A stretch of DNA of 64,000 bases, taken from assembly GCF_900155965.1 (NCBI RefSeq), contig NZ_FTMG01000020.1, positions 29,040 to 93,039 on the forward strand, written 5' to 3'. A program made the translations under genes and the position numbers. Source of the DNA: Mucilaginibacter lappiensis. Lineage in GTDB: Bacteria; Bacteroidota; Bacteroidia; Sphingobacteriales; Sphingobacteriaceae. The notes below the pieces were generated by a model, which was not told the DNA's origin, did not search any database, and worked only from the letters and a program-made list of their open reading frames with translations. Of the stretch, positions 32,826 through 40,465 are shown one piece after another. Numbering within the stretch: the first letter of the stretch is position 1; every line of letters starts with the position of its first letter.

Positions 32826-32901
32826 GTCATGCTGAACGGAGTGAAGTATCTGTTTTGCGATAGGCATATTGAAGAGGATCCTTCGCTTCGCTCAGGATGA
32901 C
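32826..32901. repeat. GTCATGCTGA-type palindromic repeat, copy A
   Basis: The left end GTCATGCTGAACGGAGTGAA with AGTATCTG and the right end GGATCCTTCGCTTCGCTCAG with GATGAC are inverted repeats flanking about 25 bp. A near-identical element lies at 33408-33484. Confidence 0.8.
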
Positions 32902-33036
32902 AACTCGTTTTGGTATTTCAATTACTATCACATCCTTATATCATTTCTGTATCATCCTTTGCTTTTTAATAGGAGTTGTTGTAAAATTCGCTTAGTATTA
33001 CCATTAGTTATTATCACGCAACAACCTTTAAAAAAC

Positions 33037-33390
33037 ATGAACACTTTACCAGAAATTGCCAATCGTTTAGCTTCATTATGTAATGAGCTTAAATTTGTGG
33101 AGGCTTATACCGAATTATATGCAGATAACGCCGTAAGTATCGATCCTCAAAATAAAAATGAGCCGATAATTGGTCTTCATAACCTGATTGAGCGTGAAAA
33201 ACAATTTCTGGCCAATGTAGAAATCATTGATATTAAAGTATCCGAAGCGATTTTTGCCGGGAGTTACTTCAGCCTGATTTTCTCCATGCATTTTACAATT
33301 AAGGGACAGGGCGAAAAACTGGTTGAAGAGGTTTGCATTTATAAAGTTGAAAACGGAAAGATTATCAGTCAACAGTTTTTTATAGGTTAA
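33037..33390 (+). CDS. SnoaL/NTF2-like small protein
   Basis: A 117-residue protein of the NTF2-like cone fold (LPEIANRLASLCNELKFVEAYTELYADNAVSIDPQNKNEPIIG; ending VEEVCIYKVENGKIISQQFFIG). I chose the ATG at 33037; an in-frame start at 32869 would lie inside the palindromic repeat and translate its unstructured DNA. It is bracketed by two copies of the same intergenic repeat. Function unknown. Confidence 0.75.
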   Translation: MNTLPEIANRLASLCNELKFVEAYTELYADNAVSIDPQNKNEPIIGLHNLIEREKQFLANVEIIDIKVSEAIFAGSYFSLIFSMHFTIKGQGEKLVEEVCIYKVENGKIISQQFFIG

Positions 33391-33407
33391 TGAGCTCAAA
33401 ACCCTTT

Positions 33408-33484
33408 GTCATGCTGAGGTACGAAGCATCTGTTATTGAACTTTCCGAAGGGCACAACAGATCCTTCGCTCCGCTCAGGATGAC
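33408..33484. repeat. GTCATGCTGA-type palindromic repeat, copy B
   Basis: The ends GTCATGCTGAGGTACGAAGC and GATCCTTCGCTCCGCTCAGG, followed by ATGAC, form a hairpin-capable inverted repeat very similar to copy A. Confidence 0.8.
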
Positions 33485-33520
33485 AAGTGGGTTTAATTTT
33501 TTCATCTCATTCTTATTATT

Positions 33521-34405
33521 TTAATTCAGAAATTTTAAAATTTCACTCAGTAATGCATCAGGGTTTTCTTCGGCAACCCAATGAGCTGTCTGGAGTATTC
33601 GTACAGCAACAACGTTATCTGCCACTTCACGCATCATATCTCCCATCATTGTACCGCTTGTACTAATCTCTCCCCCAATAGCTAAAACAGGTATGGAAAG
33701 CTTTCCATTTTTTTGAAGGCTTTCCCTGTTATCATTGATATCCTGATCAAAGGCACGATACACTTCTAATCCGGCGCGGATAGCGCCAGGAGCAGAATAA
33801 GCACTTGTGAATATATCCATATCTGCCTTACTTATGGCACCAACATTAAATATCCGGTAGTTAAAAAATGCCTGAAGATATTCCCGCTCACGTCCGGCGA
33901 TCAGGAATTCTGGTAAATCACGCACCCCATGAAATGCAAAATGCCAAACCCTATGATCCGAGCGTATTTTATCAAAAGCTAAGGTGCCAGGTAAGGGAGC
34001 ATCTATAACAATCAGGCGGGATACATCTTCCCGGTATTCCTGTGCATAAGCGTAAGCAACCATAAGGCCAATGTCATGTCCGGCCATAATAACGGGCTCT
34101 TCTATTTTTAGGTGCTCCTTTAAAACTTTGTAAATATCACCCGCCATGGTACGTTTATCATAGCCAGTTGCCGGGCGCCAGGAGTCGCCGGCTCCACGGT
34201 AATCTATAGCGATTACCCGAAATCCCGCCTCCGCCAATTCAGGAATGATGAATCGCCACTCCCACCAGGTTTGCGGAAAACCATGTAATAATACAATTGT
34301 CTGCTCACCACTCCCAGCCTCCACATAATGGATGCGCAAAGAATTGTCGATCACAGCCATACCATGTTTCAATTCTGTAGTATTTAAACTTTCTTTTTCA
34401 GTCAT
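33521..34405 (-). CDS. Alpha/beta hydrolase, epoxide-hydrolase/dehalogenase-like
   Basis: A 294-residue alpha/beta hydrolase. The oxyanion motif is HGFPQTWWEWR (41-51). The nucleophile elbow AGHDIG places Asp111 at the nucleophile position, as in soluble epoxide hydrolases and haloalkane dehalogenases. The C-terminal catalytic His is in ILQTAHWVAEENPD. No signal peptide. It is divergent from an Lrp-type regulator, which may control it. Confidence 0.85.
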   Translation of the reverse strand: MTEKESLNTTELKHGMAVIDNSLRIHYVEAGSGEQTIVLLHGFPQTWWEWRFIIPELAEAGFRVIAIDYRGAGDSWRPATGYDKRTMAGDIYKVLKEHLKIEEPVIMAGHDIGLMVAYAYAQEYREDVSRLIVIDAPLPGTLAFDKIRSDHRVWHFAFHGVRDLPEFLIAGREREYLQAFFNYRIFNVGAISKADMDIFTSAYSAPGAIRAGLEVYRAFDQDINDNRESLQKNGKLSIPVLAIGGEISTSGTMMGDMMREVADNVVAVRILQTAHWVAEENPDALLSEILKFLN

Positions 34406-34578
34406 GTTTAATATCGTTTAATCATGTTAAAGTAGCCCTTGGACATTGATAAAGCATTCATTTTTTATCATCTGTTTATTTTTACAGTAAAGGTCAGGCT
34501 AGAATTGATTATTTTAGCTTTCGTTTCCAAGGAATAAATCCAGGTAACTTTCGAATCGATGTTTTTCAATTTTTTAGT

Positions 34579-35019
34579 ATGAAGACAGATGAACTCCACC
34601 ATGCAATACTAAACGAATTGCAACTCGACGCAAGGATAAGCAATGCGGAGATCGGCAGGAAGGTTGGCCTTACGGCACCCGCCGTAGCAGAGCGGATAAA
34701 ACGTATGCAGGAGGACGGGATAATAAAAGGATTCACTGCAACCATAGACTTCATGCGATTAGGTTATCAGCAAAAAGCAGTGATAGCTGTGCAGCTGCCG
34801 CATGCAAATATTACTCCTTTTCTTAATGAAGCTAAAACTATGAAAGGTATTACCAATATTGTCCACACTACCGGGGAATACTGCTTTTTTGTGAGTTTAA
34901 TAGTTAAATCATCAAGCGAGCTGAACTTGAAACTGGATCAGTTTGCAAAATTTGGAAAAACCACTACTTTTTCGGTTTTGTCAAGTCCAGTTGAGTCTAA
35001 GGCTATTGACCTGACATGA
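34579..35019 (+). CDS. Lrp/AsnC-family transcriptional regulator
   Basis: A 146-residue regulator. The N-terminal HTH is LNELQLDARISNAEIGRKVGLTAPAVAERIKRM (about 10-42). A C-terminal RAM ligand-binding domain follows (KAVIAVQLPHANITPFLNEA, then HTTGEYCFFVSLIVKS). It is divergent from the epoxide-hydrolase-like gene across a 173-bp AT-rich region. The ligand is likely an amino acid by family, but unknown here. Confidence 0.9.
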   Translation: MKTDELHHAILNELQLDARISNAEIGRKVGLTAPAVAERIKRMQEDGIIKGFTATIDFMRLGYQQKAVIAVQLPHANITPFLNEAKTMKGITNIVHTTGEYCFFVSLIVKSSSELNLKLDQFAKFGKTTTFSVLSSPVESKAIDLT

Positions 35020-35026
35020 AAGGGAG

Positions 35027-35057
35027 GAGATTGCCACGCTTCGCTTACAGTGACGTA
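35027..35057. repeat. Half of a GATTGCCACGCTTCG-type repeat
   Basis: GAGATTGCCACGCTTCGCTT followed by ACAGTGACGTA resembles one arm of a second family of intergenic palindromes (ends CAATGACG). The partner arm is missing here, so it may be a solo or decayed copy. Confidence 0.4.
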
Positions 35058-35113
35058 GAAAAGGAGGGCGGCAGCCTTTTCCTTTTTGGTTCTTGGCTAT
35101 TGAATCTTAATTC

Positions 35114-35144
35114 TTGATTCCTGGCTCTAAAAAACCTACTTTTG
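35114..35144 (+). promoter_or_regulatory. coaD promoter
   Basis: TTG at 35114-35116 and TACTTTTG at 35137-35144 are separated by 20 bases, the best -33/-7 pair in the window. The element lies 25 bases before the coaD ATG. Confidence 0.55.
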
Positions 35145-35169
35145 GTGAAAGCAATAACATCAGCCTAAA

Positions 35170-35631
35170 ATGAAAATCGCTCTTTTCCCTGGTTCTTTTG
35201 ATCCGGTTACCAAAGCCCACGTTGATATTGTAAAACGCTCGGTGGGTTTATTTGACAAGGTGTATATTGGCATAGGCGCCAACAGCAGTAAACAGGGTCT
35301 GCTCAGTATTGAAACCCGCGAGCAGATGCTCCGGGCAGTTTTTAAACATGATGACCGAATACATATTGTGGCCTACGAAGGTTTAACCGTAAATTTCTGC
35401 AAAAGCATTGGCGCTACCTATATGATCAGGGGTATACGCACCGTATCCGACTTTGAATATGAAAAAGCCATAGCCCAGATGAACCACGCCCTGGTACCCG
35501 ATATTGAAAGTATTTTTATTGTAAGCAAACCCGGATATTCGTCCATCAGTTCAACCATCGTACGTGAAATTATGCGTCATCATGGTGATGTGGCACAGTT
35601 TATCCCCGCAGAGGCATTAGCTTATTTGTAA
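35170..35631 (+). CDS. coaD: Pantetheine-phosphate adenylyltransferase
   Basis: Cytoplasmic enzyme of coenzyme A biosynthesis, transferring AMP from ATP to 4'-phosphopantetheine. The 153 residues are the usual length. The N-terminal nucleotidyltransferase motif PGSFDPVTKAHVDIVKR contains the T/HxGH-type site as TKAH (H17). The C-terminal ISSTIVREI corresponds to the second ATP-binding motif. Its 3' end overlaps the convergent NUDIX gene by 32 bp. Confidence 0.96.
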   Translation: MKIALFPGSFDPVTKAHVDIVKRSVGLFDKVYIGIGANSSKQGLLSIETREQMLRAVFKHDDRIHIVAYEGLTVNFCKSIGATYMIRGIRTVSDFEYEKAIAQMNHALVPDIESIFIVSKPGYSSISSTIVREIMRHHGDVAQFIPAEALAYL

Positions 35632-36238
35632 CCAGCTTTTCTTTATGTAATACATCCATGATGGATGGGAAGGTATTTTCCACAATAGGTTCAATGTGCT
35701 CTTTTTTAAACCAGCGCACATCGGTAATACCTTCTTCTTTTTGTGGCTTTAGTTTGTCTTTCCCTTTACTGTCCATGGCAAACCAGTGTGTTTTTTTAAG
35801 CACCACCTCGCCCCTGCTAATGTAAACATGGTAGGTTTTACATATCTTCTCGTTCAGCTTGCTCACTTTTATACCGCACTCCTCTTCTACCTCGCGCACG
35901 GCGGCTTCTTTAACCTTCTCATCCTTCTCAATTTTACCTTTGGGCAGGTCCCATTTATCGTTGCGGTAAATAAACAGGTAATCGCCGGCTGTATTCATCA
36001 CCAGGCCACCTGCGGCCTCAATCAAGGTTATATTTTTGATAACCGATTTTAAGAAAAGTTTGGCATTGGTGCAGGGCACATAGAACAACTTTTTAGGGTT
36101 TGCCAGTATCCAGGTGTAAATTATTCTCAGATCAAATGTCTCAACATCAAGCCTTTCATAACTTTCTACATGTGATGGTTCCGATTCAGTTAACAGGATA
36201 ACCTTTTCGTTGATATAAATTCTGTATTTTTGAGCCAT
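35600..36238 (-). CDS. NUDIX hydrolase
   Basis: A 212-residue protein. I chose the ATG at 36238 (MAQKYRIYINEK) over an in-frame start at 36316, which would overlap pyrE. The N-terminal extension of about 65 residues is uncharacterised. The NUDIX domain has a perfect box GKIEKDEKVKEAAVREVEEE followed by CGI. Its ATG overlaps the divergent pyrE ATG by two bases (CATG), and its 3' end overlaps coaD by 32 bp, so the gene is packed with no free flanking DNA. Substrate unknown. Confidence 0.85.
   Translation of the reverse strand: MAQKYRIYINEKVILLTESEPSHVESYERLDVETFDLRIIYTWILANPKKLFYVPCTNAKLFLKSVIKNITLIEAAGGLVMNTAGDYLFIYRNDKWDLPKGKIEKDEKVKEAAVREVEEECGIKVSKLNEKICKTYHVYISRGEVVLKKTHWFAMDSKGKDKLKPQKEEGITDVRWFKKEHIEPIVENTFPSIMDVLHKEKLVTNKLMPLRG
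36225..36232 (+). promoter_or_regulatory. -7 element of pyrE
   Basis: TATTTTTG ends 4 bases before the pyrE ATG and lies inside the NUDIX coding sequence. It implies a leaderless or near-leaderless pyrE mRNA. Confidence 0.45.
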
Positions 36239-36896
36239 GTTTAATAATAATGAGATCGAGCAGCAAGTTGCTGAATTCCTGCTGCAAATTAAAGCAATTA
36301 AATTACAACCTAACAATCCTTTTACATGGGCGTCGGGATGGAAATCGCCAATTTATTGTGATAACCGCGTAACGCTTTCTCATCCGTCTATCCGTACTTA
36401 TATCCGTCAGCAATTAACCGTTGCTATCCAGGAAAAATTTGGCAGCGTAGGTTGCATAGCCGGTGTAGCAACTGCCGGCATACCACAAGGAGCCCTTGTA
36501 GCCCAGGAATTGGGTTTACCTTTTATTTACGTGCGCTCAAAACCAAAAGAGCACGGAACCGGCAGCCTGATTGAAGGCGATACCTCCACCACTACAGGTA
36601 AACGTGTGGTAGTTATTGAGGATTTGATATCAACCGGCAAAAGCAGTTTACAAGCTGTCGAAGCTTTACGCGCCGCCGGTTTCGAAGTAGCAGGTCTTGC
36701 AGCCATATTCAGCTATGGTTTTGACGTAGCCACCGAGAATTTTAAACAAGCCAGCTGTCCTTTCGTTACCTTATCAAACTATAACGCCTTGATAAAGTAT
36801 GCCGAAGAGCATCAATACATTGCCGATAAAGACGTGGCTATTTTAAAACAATGGCGTGAAAACCCGGCCGCCTGGGGACAAATAGCTTCTAGCTAG
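36237..36896 (+). CDS. pyrE: Orotate phosphoribosyltransferase
   Basis: Pyrimidine biosynthesis enzyme converting orotate and PRPP to OMP in the cytoplasm. The 219 residues contain the family block LQPNNPFTWASGWKSPIYCD at the N-terminus and the PRPP-binding loop VVVIEDLISTGKSS (about 122-135). Start choice is supported by the family N-terminus (about 10 residues before VAEFLLQIKAIKL). It is followed by a mirrored spacer and an SRPBCC gene. Confidence 0.96.
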   Translation: MFNNNEIEQQVAEFLLQIKAIKLQPNNPFTWASGWKSPIYCDNRVTLSHPSIRTYIRQQLTVAIQEKFGSVGCIAGVATAGIPQGALVAQELGLPFIYVRSKPKEHGTGSLIEGDTSTTTGKRVVVIEDLISTGKSSLQAVEALRAAGFEVAGLAAIFSYGFDVATENFKQASCPFVTLSNYNALIKYAEEHQYIADKDVAILKQWRENPAAWGQIASS

Positions 36897-37003
36897 TTTG
36901 GGATCGGGTTACGTGTAGCGGGGTTTGGCAATTTTTCAAACCTAAATACACACACGAACCTTATCACACGTCACCCGCAACACATTTAATATAATACTAA
37001 ACA
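36897..37003. repeat. Mirrored-word spacer, pyrE to SRPBCC gene
   Basis: The left arm has GATCGGGTTACGTGTAGCGG and GGTTTGG. The right arm has ACACACACGAACC and CACACGTCACCCGCAACAC. The arms are imperfect reverse complements in a 107-bp spacer, and words are shared with the mqnC-scpB spacer. Confidence 0.55.
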
Positions 37004-37399
37004 ATGAGCACTTTCACCAGCAGTACCAGCATTAACAGACCCATCCATGAGGTTTATGCTTTTTTGGCCGATTTTAACAATCACCAGAAACTGATGCCTG
37101 ACAATATACAGGAATGGATTTCAACCGCCGACGAGGCTCATTTCAGCATCCAGAATATGGCCAAGCTTTCCTTAAAGATAGAAAGCCGGATGCCTGATCA
37201 GGAAATTATTATCGTACCGGCAGCTAAGCCGCCCTTTGATCTGAAATTAAAATGGTCGTTATCTTTTGATAACGACCATACTGATATTCTTTTTACTATT
37301 GATGCAGATTTGAATATGATGATGAAGATGCTTGCCTCAGCTCCGCTTCAAAAACTGGCGGATCATGAAACAAATAGTTTAACCGAAATATTGAGTTAA
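37004..37399 (+). CDS. SRPBCC (START/Bet v 1 fold) domain protein
   Basis: A 131-residue single-domain protein starting MSTFTSSTSINRPIHEVYAFLADFNNHQKLMP, typical of the polyketide-cyclase/SRPBCC superfamily with a hydrophobic ligand cavity. No signal peptide. It lies after pyrE on the same strand. The ligand is unknown; family members bind lipids or small hydrophobics. Confidence 0.8.
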   Translation: MSTFTSSTSINRPIHEVYAFLADFNNHQKLMPDNIQEWISTADEAHFSIQNMAKLSLKIESRMPDQEIIIVPAAKPPFDLKLKWSLSFDNDHTDILFTIDADLNMMMKMLASAPLQKLADHETNSLTEILS

Positions 37400-37760
37400 A
37401 CGCATTAACTGCCTATCAATATACTTTTCTTTTTTGCGTGTTGTTAATGGCTATTATGATATTGATAATAACCAATGTGATGATTAATGCTCCCATGACT
37501 GGTAATATTTAATAATGTATAAATCTGTTGGGTCAAAGGCTGTTCCATTTTCTGTAATTGGTTAACTTATAATAATATAACGCTCAAATGAGCTGTTAGT
37601 TTTAAAGTTACCCATAATACGGGCAAATATGTACACAGCAATGTCAATTAAATGTGACGATATATGCACTTAAATCCACAAAACTCCCCATTTAATATCG
37701 ATCCAAATACCAAAAAAATGAACTATTTACCGTATTTTTGCGCCAAATTACAGGTGCAGC
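37400..37760. other. 361-bp gene-free region before the ABC-F gene
   Basis: AT-rich; no open frame or repeat recognised. Its only readable signal is TATTTTTG at 37733-37740, a -7 element 20 bases before the ABC-F ATG. Confidence 0.5.
37733..37740 (+). promoter_or_regulatory. -7 element of the ABC-F gene
   Basis: TATTTTTG fits TAnnTTTG, 20 bases before the start codon. No -33 TTG at the usual spacing. Confidence 0.45.
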
Positions 37761-39389
37761 ATGATTACGGTATCCAATCTATCATTACGTTACGGAAAGC
37801 GGACTTTATTTGAAGACGTTAACCTTAAATTTTCACAAGGCAATTGTTATGGCATTATAGGTGCCAATGGTGCCGGAAAATCGACATTCTTAAAAATTCT
37901 TTCGGGCGATATCGACCCGACAAGCGGTTCTGTGAGCTTTACCCCGGGCGAACGTATGGCGGTTTTAAGTCAGAATCACTATGCCTTTGACGAGTTTTCG
38001 GTTATCGAGACTGTGATGATGGGCTACAAAGAGATGTATGCCGTAATGAAGGAAAAAGACGCCATTTACCTGAAAGAAGATTTTACCGATGCTGATGGCG
38101 AACGTGCCGGTGAGCTCGAAAACCTGTTTGCCGAAATGGATGGCTGGAATGCCGAAAGTAATGCCGCTACCCTACTAAGTAACCTGGGTATTAAAGAAGA
38201 GTTTCATTATAACCTGGTAAAAGACCTGGATAATACCCAAAAGGTACGCGTATTATTAGCACAAGCCCTTTTTGGCAAACCCGATATTTTACTGCTGGAT
38301 GAGCCTACCAATGACCTGGACATCCATACCGTAAGCTGGCTCGAAGATTTCCTAGCATCGTACGAAGCTATCGTTTTGGTAGTATCGCACGACAGGCACT
38401 TTCTGGATACGGTTTGTACCCATGTGGTGGATATCGACTTCTCCAAAATGACCATTTATACCGGTAACTACACGTTCTGGTATGAATCAAGTCAGCTTGC
38501 CCTGAAACAACGCTCTGATCAGAATAAAAAGACCGAAGACCGTGTTAAGGAATTGCAGGAGTTTATCCGTCGTTTTAGTGCCAACGCCTCTAAATCAAAA
38601 CAAGCCACCAGTCGTAAAAAAGCACTGGATAAAATCAATATCGACGAGATACAGCCATCAAACCGCAAATACCCTGGAATTATATTTAATAACCTGGGCC
38701 GTGAAGCGGGCGACCAGATATTACAGATTGAAAATTTAAGCAAAACCCTTAACGGTGAGCTTTTATTTAACAATATCAGCCTTACGGTAAACAAAGGCGA
38801 TAAAATTGCTATAATATCACAAAATAGTTTGGCAACTACTGCCCTGTACAATATTCTAACCGGCAGGGATACCGACTTTAAAGGCACCTTTAAATGGGGA
38901 GTGACCATTAACCCGGCCGACATCCCTATTGATAACGCCGAATATTTTAAAGGTAAGAATGATAACCTGATTGACTGGCTGCGTGAATACTCACCGGGCG
39001 AAAAGGATGATCAGTTTATCCGCGGATTTTTGGGCCGTATGCTATTTTCGGGCGAAGAGGTATTGAAAAAAAGCAATGTATTGTCTGGTGGCGAAAAAAT
39101 GCGCTGCATGTTTAGCCGTATGATGCTGCAACAAGCCAACTTGCTCATGTTTGATGAACCAACCAACCACCTTGACCTGGAATCGATCACGGCACTTAAT
39201 AATGGCATGAAAGACTTCAGAGGCACTATCCTGTTTACCTCACGAGATCATGAACTGGTTGAAACCGTAGCCAACCGCGTATTTGAACTTACACCGGGTG
39301 GCTATATAGATAAGCTGATGACCTACGACGAATACATTAACAGCGATGTTGTAGAAAAACAACGAACTGACTTATACGCTTTAGTGTAA
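37761..39389 (+). CDS. ABC-F family ATPase (YbiT-like)
   Basis: A 542-residue soluble protein with two ABC nucleotide-binding domains and no membrane segment. It belongs to the ABC-F group, which binds the ribosomal E-site and modulates translation or protects against antibiotics. NBD1 has GANGAGKST (about 33-41) and LLDEPTNDLD. The interdomain linker (about 240-300, KKTEDRVKELQEFIRRFSAN...) is the P-site-tRNA interaction motif region. NBD2 has a degenerate Walker A (ISQNSLATTALYN) but intact LSGGEKMR and FDEPTNHLDLE. The weak second P-loop is as in YbiT-type members. Confidence 0.9.
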   Translation: MITVSNLSLRYGKRTLFEDVNLKFSQGNCYGIIGANGAGKSTFLKILSGDIDPTSGSVSFTPGERMAVLSQNHYAFDEFSVIETVMMGYKEMYAVMKEKDAIYLKEDFTDADGERAGELENLFAEMDGWNAESNAATLLSNLGIKEEFHYNLVKDLDNTQKVRVLLAQALFGKPDILLLDEPTNDLDIHTVSWLEDFLASYEAIVLVVSHDRHFLDTVCTHVVDIDFSKMTIYTGNYTFWYESSQLALKQRSDQNKKTEDRVKELQEFIRRFSANASKSKQATSRKKALDKINIDEIQPSNRKYPGIIFNNLGREAGDQILQIENLSKTLNGELLFNNISLTVNKGDKIAIISQNSLATTALYNILTGRDTDFKGTFKWGVTINPADIPIDNAEYFKGKNDNLIDWLREYSPGEKDDQFIRGFLGRMLFSGEEVLKKSNVLSGGEKMRCMFSRMMLQQANLLMFDEPTNHLDLESITALNNGMKDFRGTILFTSRDHELVETVANRVFELTPGGYIDKLMTYDEYINSDVVEKQRTDLYALV

Positions 39390-39397
39390 AAAGCCTG

Positions 39398-39450
39398 AAA
39401 GCCAACGATGCCGGAAGTCTGAAGAAAAAACTTTCGGCATCGTTGGCTTT
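39398..39450 (+). terminator. Long hairpin after the ABC-F gene
   Basis: AAAGCCAACGATGCCGGAAG (39398-39417) pairs with its complement ending at 39450, with one G-T wobble, around an 11-nt A-rich loop. TTTAACC follows. Probable terminator, with a weak U-tract. Confidence 0.6.
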
Positions 39451-39504
39451 AACCTTTCGGACTTCAATAAAATTTCGTTTATTTGCAGCCCCAACAAAAA
39501 AAAT

Positions 39505-39577
39505 GACTTGGTAGCTCAGCCGGTAGAGCAACTGACTCTTAATCAGTGGGTCGAGAGTTCGATCCTCTCCCAGGTCA
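39505..39577 (+). tRNA. tRNA-Lys (anticodon CTT)
   Basis: A 73-nt cloverleaf. The acceptor GACTTGG pairs with CCAGGTC, the D-arm is GCTC...GAGC, the anticodon stem ACTGA/TCAGT encloses loop CTCTTAA with anticodon CTT (39538-39540), and the T-arm GAGAG-TTCGATC-CTCTC is intact. CCA is not encoded. It is the last backbone gene before the NRPS cluster. Confidence 0.95.
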
Positions 39578-39578
39578 C

Positions 39579-39611
39579 AAAAAGCCCTTCAGTATTGCTG
39601 AAGGGCTTTTT
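39579..39611. terminator. Terminator after tRNA-Lys
   Basis: AAAAAGCCCTTCAG-tattg-CTGAAGGGCTTTTT is a perfect stem with a T run on each strand. It can stop both the tRNA transcript and the convergent NRPS operon, whose last gene ends at 39637. Confidence 0.92.
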
Positions 39612-39636
39612 ATTTAGAGACCGTTGAAGTGAGTTT

Positions 39637-40293
39637 TTACGATTTTAATTTTGAATTATAAAGTACGGGATTAAGATTAGGATCATTATACATTTTTATC
39701 TGCCTGTATACTTTCATTTGTTTAGCACCTATTGCTATATCATGATGGAGCTCGTCAATACTCTTGCAAAGGTCTTCCCGTTGTTCTGTCAAAGTTTCCA
39801 GTTTAAGGGAGCATGTTGCATAATGATCGGGAGGCGTATCAACCCGCTGTACTTCAGCCTGCATATGATATATTTTCAAAGCAAGTATTGAAAGGCGGTC
39901 CAATGCCCAAGCCGGACTTTCGGTATTCAGCTTTGCGTTTTCTGCAGGTTTAACATTACTATATTGATGAAGAAAATAATCATCTATTACTTCTACAATA
40001 TTGGTTCTGTCCTGATTGGACTTATCAATTCTGCGCTTTATACTTAAACACTCATAAGGATCAAGATCAACCTTCCGGATTTCATCTTCCAAATGCCACT
40101 GTACGGTGTCTATCCAGCATTTATAATACAATAAGCCGTACACAGATTCAGGATGATATGCATTTTTAATTGTAGCATTGAGATCATCCTTGGTATGATA
40201 ATCCTCTATTGTCCGGATATATACAGTATTCGCCAAAGCGCTTATCTTATTATTCTGTAGATCTAAGTCAAATTCGTAATTGATATATTCCAT
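39637..40293 (-). CDS. DUF4254 protein
   Basis: A 218-residue soluble protein of the Bacteroidota DUF4254 family, identified by LNTESPAWALDRLSILALKI followed by YHM and the repeated helical charged segments. The family is commonly found next to family 9 glycosyltransferases in envelope gene clusters, to my recollection. Here it is the last gene of the NRPS-associated minus-strand run, 172 bp after the GT9 gene. Function unknown. Confidence 0.8.
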   Translation of the reverse strand: MEYINYEFDLDLQNNKISALANTVYIRTIEDYHTKDDLNATIKNAYHPESVYGLLYYKCWIDTVQWHLEDEIRKVDLDPYECLSIKRRIDKSNQDRTNIVEVIDDYFLHQYSNVKPAENAKLNTESPAWALDRLSILALKIYHMQAEVQRVDTPPDHYATCSLKLETLTEQREDLCKSIDELHHDIAIGAKQMKVYRQIKMYNDPNLNPVLYNSKLKS

Positions 40294-40432
40294 TATGTTA
40301 ATCAGTTAAAAAGTAAAAAAACTTCAATAAATAAAATGAGTGCCTATTAATAGCCACAGGAGCGCAAGACAGAGATAAACATCTCTTATCAGCCCAGAAG
40401 AATGAGGTGATAAACCAAAACTTTAATAAGGA

Positions 40433-40458
40433 ACCTGTTCAGTAATAGGAACAGGTTT
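40433..40458 (-). other. Hairpin between the GT9 and DUF4254 genes
   Basis: AACCTGTTC-agtaatag-GAACAGGTT lies 8 bases beyond the GT9 stop. There is no strong U-run, so it may be an attenuator or mRNA-end stabiliser rather than a full terminator. Confidence 0.5.
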
Positions 40459-40465
40459 AAAAACA

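Noticed and set aside
32869..33036. Longer N-terminus for the SnoaL-like protein
   Set aside because: The extra 56 codons translate a palindromic intergenic repeat; the ATG at 33037 gives a complete NTF2-like domain.
35600..36316. Longer start for the NUDIX protein at 36316
   Set aside because: The added residues are antisense to the conserved start of pyrE and look non-native (Cys/Leu-rich); the ATG at 36238 starts a regular strand.
38519..38923. 134-codon open frame antisense to the ABC-F gene
   Set aside because: Shadow frame; the plus-strand product has both ABC domains in register.
39505..39640. Attachment-site duplication of the tRNA-Lys 3' end
   Set aside because: I searched by eye for a second copy of the T-arm/acceptor sequence in the window and found none; the island claim therefore stays an inference.
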